Assembly (NCBI GenBank): GCA_039707465.1
Contig: CM077644.1
Coordinates: forward strand, 79,789,375 to 79,853,374
Reading direction: 5' to 3'
From: Rhabdophis nuchalis
Taxonomy: Eukaryota > Chordata > Lepidosauria > Squamata > Natricidae
DNA: 64,000 nt
Below are positions 58,995 through 64,000 of the stretch, one piece after another. The notes below the pieces were generated by a model. That model was not told where the DNA came from and did no database searches. It saw nothing but the letters and a program-made list of their open reading frames with translations. Every line of letters begins with the position of its first letter. The stretch's first letter is position 1. The translations under genes were made by a program, and so were the position numbers.

Positions 58995-59320
58995 CAGAGG
59001 TGGGTTCCTACCTGTTGAGTCCGGTTCAGCTGAACCGGTAGTGGAATGCCGGCCTGGGTCACAGAACTGGCAGCGACCCAAGCTGGCTATGCCCCTGAAC
59101 CAGTTCCCTCGTCACCACTGTCGCCATGACCCAGGCCGGCTATGCCCCCAAACCGGTTCCCCGGTACCGCCATAATCATCTTTTTTATAGTTCTGCGCAT
59201 GTGCAGAACAATTTCCAACGAACTGTGCATGTATGCACAAACTGCATGCATGTAAGCTGCACACATACAAGCTGCACACATGAGTCAACTGGCAGTAACG
59301 CTGACTGAAACCCACCCCCG
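58995..59320. mobile_element. hAT-type MITE (CAGTGGTGGGTTCC family)
   Basis: The left end CAGAGGTGGGTTCCTACC and the right end GACTGAAACCCACCCCCG are inverted repeats. The flanks CATTGGAT (58987-58994) and TACTGGAT (59321-59328) match at 6 of 8. Blocks GGCCTGGGTCACAGAACTGG and TGACCCAGGCCGGCTATGCC form an internal partial repeat. Confidence 0.7.
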
Positions 59321-60132
59321 TACTGGATCCTTCTCAATGATTTAAAACAGCTTACAACATCATAATATAGCATTGTAAAATATAGAATGTGATTTTCCAA
59401 GTAGCATACCTTTTTGCTATTGTTGTTATCGCTATTATTTTCTTCAGTTCATTGTTTCTGGAACTACTTCTTGGGTTGTATTTGCAAAGTAGAGTAACTT
59501 TGTTTTAAGATCAATTCCTGCCCTAATAGATCCACTTCAATCGTAATACACAAGCTTATGTTGAGTTGCCATAGGCGAATAGGCAGCAATATAAATTTAG
59601 TAATAAATAAATAAATAAATAAATACCAGAATAAATACTTTCCCCCAAGTAGAGATGTTCCATAGGAAATGCAGCATTAATGCTGAATAGTTTTGCTTAA
59701 AGGAAATCAAGATGATTTTTAGAATAATAATTTAAAGTGAATGTGAAAACCTATATGAATAATACAACACTATAATAATAAGCTGAAGGAACATTCTATT
59801 GGATTGAAATGTAGATGCATTCTCAATGAAGGAAGAAAATATGCTTTTTTTTGCCTGCCTTACCCACCCTTCAACAATTACTGAAAGAACAAAGAGGAAC
59901 AAGACAGAGAAATGGTTAAAAATCTTTTCTTTGTAGTCTTACAGGAAAAGCATTTGATATAAGCAGATTATGCTCAAAGGAACCCTGGATGCCACCCACT
60001 GAACATAATACTTGATGAAGAAATAAATGAGGCAATGTAAATATTCATTTAATCAGATGAGATTTTGGATTAGAAAAAAAGTTTGTTAAGTCTCCCAGAT
60101 AAAAAATGCAGGCATAAGTCTTGAGGTGAATC
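59321..60132. other. unannotated stretch with a LINE 3' tail
   Basis: 59550-59625 ends GGCAGCAATATAAATTTAGT and (AAATA)n, a worn LINE 3' end. Nothing else recognised. Confidence 0.4.
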
Positions 60133-60140
60133 CTCTATAC

Positions 60141-60261
60141 CAGGGGTCTGCAAAGTTGGCTCTTTTAAGACTGGTGGACTTCACCTCCCAGCTTTGCTGG
60201 CTGGGGAATTCTGGGAGTTGAAGTCCACCAGTCTTAAAAGAGCCAACTTTGCAGACCCCTG
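60141..60261. mobile_element. palindromic hAT-type MITE (121 bp)
   Basis: The arms CAGGGGTCTGCAAAGTTGGC and GCCAACTTTGCAGACCCCTG are exact mirrors. The flanks CTCTATAC (60133-60140) and CTCTAAAC (60262-60269) match at 7 of 8. Confidence 0.93.
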
Positions 60262-60269
60262 CTCTAAAC

Positions 60270-60710
60270 AAGTGCATGTGGCGATTTTACATTCATTTTG
60301 GTAGAATTTTTGAATCTAGTAATTTCAGTCCTAGATATAGTTCACACATATACTTTGACTTCTCCAGTTTAAATGCTTGTTAGTAAAAGTAATGAACACT
60401 TTAAAGCATTTGTAAGGTATGTTGCGCTAGAAACAAAAACCATAAAAATATTTATGACAATGTTTCATAAAATAAATTAATAAATTAAGAACACACACAA
60501 AAATCTAATTTTAAACCGTGAGGCAGCCATTAACAAAAGAGCAGCACACAGTAATCAATTTATTGCTCCCAAAGTCTAATGAGACAAAAAGGTAATTGCC
60601 TTGCCTAGAATTAAAAGATTAAACAGAAAACATTTATCTAGATTGCTTCAAAAAGCCAATTCTAATTAAAATATGTTGCATCTATCTTGGCCCCATCCAT
60701 AAGAAGAAGC
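60270..60710. other. unannotated stretch
   Basis: No gene or repeat recognised. Confidence 0.4.
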
Positions 60711-60918
60711 ATCTCTGAGGAGAAATTTCCTGACAGTTAGAACAATTAATCAGTGGAACTAATTGCACAAGTTGTGAATGCCCCAACACTGCAAGTCTTT
60801 AAGAAGATGTTGGATAGCCATTTGTCTGAAATGGTATATGGTTTCCTGCCTAGGCAGGGGGTTGGACTAGAAGACCTCCAAGATCCCTTCCAACTCTGCT
60901 ATTGTATTGTATTGCATA
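60711..60918 (+). mobile_element. CR1 LINE 3' end
   Basis: GAGGAGAAATTTCCTGACAG, TTAAGAAGATGTTGGATAGCC and GGTTGGACTAGAAGACCTCC match the 51405-52186 copy. It ends in ATTGT units rather than ATTCT. Confidence 0.85.
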
Positions 60919-61088
60919 GTATTAATCTCTTCAACATGGCTGTTAGTTTATAATATGAATGAAACAGGCAAGTTTAGAACTGGCCTCCTGGTGAAATGGA
61001 GACTTTGCAATGTAAAAACAGAGTTAAGACAGATTAAGAGCTCCTATTTTTAAATATAATGCTCCTTTTGTCTATATATTGCTTAGGC

Positions 61089-61509
61089 CTGTGATGGTGA
61101 ACCTATGGCACATGTGCCCGAAATAGCACACAAGAGTCATGTCTCCTGGCTATGTGCAGCATTTCCTGTTTCTCTTCCAGGTTTCTGGCACGCATGCACA
61201 TGTGATGATCAGCTCGTCTTTGTGTGTGTGGCAGTGCCAGAAACTGGAAGAGCTGGTCTTCTGCTTTCCAGAGTGAGCATGCGCAGCAGCCAGCTGATTG
61301 TCACATGAACATGCATGCCATGCACATGCATGCCAGTAACTGGAAGACTAGCTGGCCGGTGCTGGAAACTGGAAGTTTATTTTCTGGCATGTGCATGCCC
61401 CATGGGCAGCTCCTCTTCTGGGCTGCAGCCCAATGAGTGTGTGAAGTGCATATGCATGGACACGCACATATTTTTTGGCACTCGGTGGTGAAAATGTTTG
61501 CAATCACTG
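61089..61509. mobile_element. hAT-type MITE (GATGGCGAACC family)
   Basis: The left end CTGTGATGGTGAACCTATGG and the right end TTTGCAATCACTG are inverted repeats, with exact GCTTAGGC duplications at 61081-61088 and 61510-61517. Interior ACATGCATGCC blocks match the 19905-20604 copy. Confidence 0.9.
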
Positions 61510-61609
61510 GCTTAGGCCCTTAAAATGCAAGCCTCAGAAGCAGCAGAAGTTATCTACCTTATACTGAGTTTGGAGAAAACTAAAATTTCTATATCTTTTC
61601 TTGTTGGGT

Positions 61610-61880
61610 ATTACCAACCCAGTCCTTGACTCACAACCATTTGTTTAATGACTATTCAACATTACAAATGTCATTATGACTGTTCTACCTACCTACCTAC
61701 CTACCTACCTACCTACCTACCTACCTACCTACCTTCTCTCTCTCTACTGTATTTCTCTCTCTTTCTCTCCCTCTCTATCCCTCTATCTACCAATCTACTT
61801 TTTTTTTTAAATTGCCTCTTCAAAACCTGGGTGCATCTTATACTCCGGTGCGTCTTATACTCCAAAAACTACATTAATTA
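61610..61880. mobile_element. junction of a MITE fragment and the 3' part of element E
   Basis: 61615-61678 (CCAGTCCTTGACTCACAACC...) is the start of a GTCCTCGACTTAC-type MITE. From 61683 it switches into CTAC repeats, then the same TTGCCTCTTCAAAACCTGGG end of element E as at 5260-5290 and 43510-43530. The ending GGTGCGTCTTATACTCC is a duplicated terminal motif. Confidence 0.6.
61683..61735 (+). repeat. (CTAC)n microsatellite
   Basis: About 12 uninterrupted CTAC units. Confidence 0.95.
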
Positions 61881-61884
61881 AGGG

Positions 61885-61950
61885 ACGAATCCCTGCTCCA
61901 TGTATACCGCCTTGAGATTACTTGAGAAACATATGGTTTAAATATAATAA
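61885..61950 (+). mobile_element. LINE 3' tail fragment
   Basis: CATGTATACCGCCTTGAGAT, then ATATAATAAATAATAAA, resembles the 3' termini of L2-type copies. Confidence 0.45.
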
Positions 61951-62844
61951 ATAATAAAGTCAAAAATGTTGAATGGGATAAGAGGGCGAGAAAAGCATCT
62001 CAGTGGTCAAAACTTTCTTCAACAGCTTCAGATTCAAAAAGAGGGTGAGCATTTACTCTCTACTTAAAACTAAAACATAAGTGGTATTATTTTGCGTGGC
62101 TTAGATTCTTCCTTAATGGAGCTATGCGTGTCAAGAAAGAATAATGAGCTAGGGTTGTCTGTTATCAACCATGATTCTGATCAACCAGTAGAGATTAAGC
62201 TCAGGCTGGACCTATGTCATTGTTGGAGTGTGCATCTCCATTTGCCAAGTCCCAAGCAACAGTGCTGTCACTATTTGGACTAAAAACAGAAGAGCACTAG
62301 ATTATAGGGTCAGAGTCATAGCCACAATGAGCCTATATTGAGCTTGAGAAACTCCACCTGCTGGGAACCTTATAAAGAGAGAGATGGTTCATTTCAGCCT
62401 CTCCCACATAAACCAGATTTCTTGTCTATACATACTTTCAACACAATCATTACTTCAGTTTGGTTTCTCTTGCAAGTACATTTTTTTTCTTGGCTTGAGA
62501 CTCATGGAGTACCTAGAATAACTCTCTGGCTCTAGCATCTCTTTATCATTTATTGACATTTGACTTTACCTACAGTACCTAACTACTCTTTGCTCCCTGG
62601 ATTTTTGCATCTCTCATGAAACAATGCAGCTCTTTTTCAACTCCTTCAACTCCTTTGATATATACTCCTTCCTTTCTACTTCACTAATTTCACCATGAAG
62701 AACTTACAAAGTTTGATCCTCAGCATTGGATGAAAAGTTTTAGTTTATAAGAAACTAGAAAAATCCAAGTAGACAAGGGGGAAAAAATAATTTGACTCTG
62801 GACATGAGTTTCTTCCTCAGACATATTTTTATTCTATTTCAGTA
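61951..62844. other. unannotated stretch
   Basis: No gene or repeat recognised. Confidence 0.4.
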
Positions 62845-63090
62845 TGAGCCATGGTGGCACCATGGTTAAAGTGCAAAAATGCAGGCTACATCTGCTGATC
62901 ACCAGCTGCCAGCAGTTTGGCAGATCGAATCTCACCAGGCTCAAAGCTGACACAGCCTTCCATCCTTCCAAGGTTGGTAAAATGAGGATCCAGATTGTTG
63001 GGGGCAATATGCTGACTCTGTAAACTGTTTAGAGAGGGCTATAAATCACTTTGAAGCAGTATATAAATCTAAGTGCTATTGCTATTGCTA
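62845..63090 (+). mobile_element. tRNA-derived squamate SINE, near complete
   Basis: The head GAGCCATGGTGGCACCATGG, box-B-like GGCAGATCGAATCTCACCAG, then TTCCATCCTTCCAAGGTTGG, GGGGGCAATATGCTGACTCT, AAGCAGTATATAAATCTAAG and the (CTATTG)n tail. It is the reference for the split copy at 49902-50408 and the half copy at 18425-18542. Confidence 0.88.
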
Positions 63091-63095
63091 TATCT

Positions 63096-64000
63096 TTAAT
63101 TTCTGTTTCTCTCTTTTCTTTGTGTTGCTATTTAAGATTTATCCCATCTAGATTATCATGGTAATTGCTTGTATTACACAAGCAATGAAACTTCTTTATA
63201 GCAGAGTTGCCTATAAATTAGGATCACAACAGCAGCATATTGTGGTTTGCCCAGAGCCTTAGATTTATCTTTATACTTTTTCTATGGGAGATCCTTTTAA
63301 TCGCCACCTGTGATTTGACCTGTCTTTTAATCTCCTTTTCCACATTTGTTTTGTCTGTTGCTATGCAAAGCTAAAAAGGATTTTTATATTCTCTTTTTCT
63401 CCAAAAACAACAAAAAAAAAAGCCCTTGATTTTATTAACCCCCAACAGTAGGGGAAGAAGGGATGTATTCCCAAAGTCACACACTTTAATGTGACAAGTC
63501 AATGTGGTGGTATTATACAACAATTTCTATTTTTATTTTTCATTTGCTTGAAAAAGAATGCAGGTTTTGTGGTGCTATATCTCTTATGTACTGCAGCGAG
63601 GGGAAGAATTTTAGAAGGGATTCTCATGGAGAGTGGAGGTGGAAGGAAGAGCTACCAAGATGCCACACCAAGGCAGGTAGGTGCACCTGGGTTTGTAAAT
63701 CCAGAGGACTCTGGGAGGAAACATTAGGGTTGCCACCTTTCACCCAATAGGCTCAGATGTGCTGCTACAGTCACATATGGAAAAATAAGGATAAAAAGTT
63801 GATACCTGCCTTTTAAAAAGTGAAAAATAGCATACAAGCTTTGGGGTGAGGAGAAATGACTTCTATGATGAAGGTAAAAAGCCACTTACCTTTTTGATCT
63901 CAACATGATAAAAGGATCCTTTTATGAAAAGTGTAGAGATTGGAGTAAAAGATGGGAAGAACATTTCTCGACTAAGATGAAAACGGGACCATACAGAACC
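63096..64000. other. unannotated end of window
   Basis: No gene supported. Two overlapping open frames at 63491-63750 have no recognisable domain. Confidence 0.4.

Noticed and set aside
62092..62283. 63-codon frame MRGLDSSLMELCVSRKNNE...
   Set aside because: No splice signals or family resemblance; consistent with chance.
63564..63676. Block between TGCAG and GCAG|GTAGGT with an open frame (FVVLYLLCTAARGR...)
   Set aside because: The acceptor lacks a good pyrimidine tract and the peptide has no family resemblance; the frame runs past the donor.

Overview
The window reads as non-coding DNA from a squamate reptile nuclear genome, most likely a snake. The signs are a tRNA-headed SINE whose 3' end matches the Sauria-SINE/Bov-B type, a CR1 LINE copy ending in an ATTCT (AATAG) repeat as described for snake CR1 elements, several L2-clade LINE copies with ATT or TAAA tails, a Rex1-like LINE, 5'-truncated L1 copies, many palindromic hAT-type MITEs with 8-bp target duplications, and long tetranucleotide and ATT microsatellites. 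There is no operon-like organisation, no RNA gene and no complete host gene. The species call is an inference from repeat content.

Layout. 1-15 kb: AT-rich DNA with LINE relics, a 1.5-kb nested DNA transposon full of pyrimidine repeats (3894-5416), a possible 105-bp host exon (7598-7702), an L1 fragment and three MITEs. 15-24 kb: a hAT MITE with perfect 8-bp duplication, an L2 endonuclease relic, a cluster of microsatellite, SINE and L2, a MITE with an internal 325-bp tandem duplication, and an L1 3' end with target duplication. 25-36 kb: L2 and CR1 copies, the best-preserved element of the window (L2, 31408-33251, with a 511-codon reverse-transcriptase frame and a 17-bp target duplication), and two solo LTRs with exact 5-bp duplications (29805-30240 and 34924-35211). 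36-45 kb: a second possible exon (36703-36768), an LTR-like block inside an L2 relic, another L2 with a long ATT tail, a third solo LTR (41343-41681), and a rearranged partial copy of the 3.9-kb transposon. 46-64 kb: further MITEs, a CCAAT/TATA-rich segment bracketed by two palindromic MITEs (47200-47822), a SINE split by an L2, CR1 copies (one split by a MITE), a Sauria-type SINE, a Rex1-like LINE with an open 199-codon frame, and more MITEs and SINEs.

How it fits together. The LINE clades supply reverse transcriptase, the SINEs are their probable passengers, and the MITEs carry no gene and would have needed a hAT transposase from elsewhere. Nestings give a relative chronology: L2 and CR1 relics and the SINE are older, MITEs and some L2 copies later. 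The putative exons are all on the + strand, so the window may lie across long introns of one + strand gene; I cannot name that gene. I found no convincing new functional system. The most notable points are the exon candidates, the shared target-site pattern of the palindromic MITEs, the promoter-like segment at 47.3-47.7 kb, and the composite duplicated transposon.
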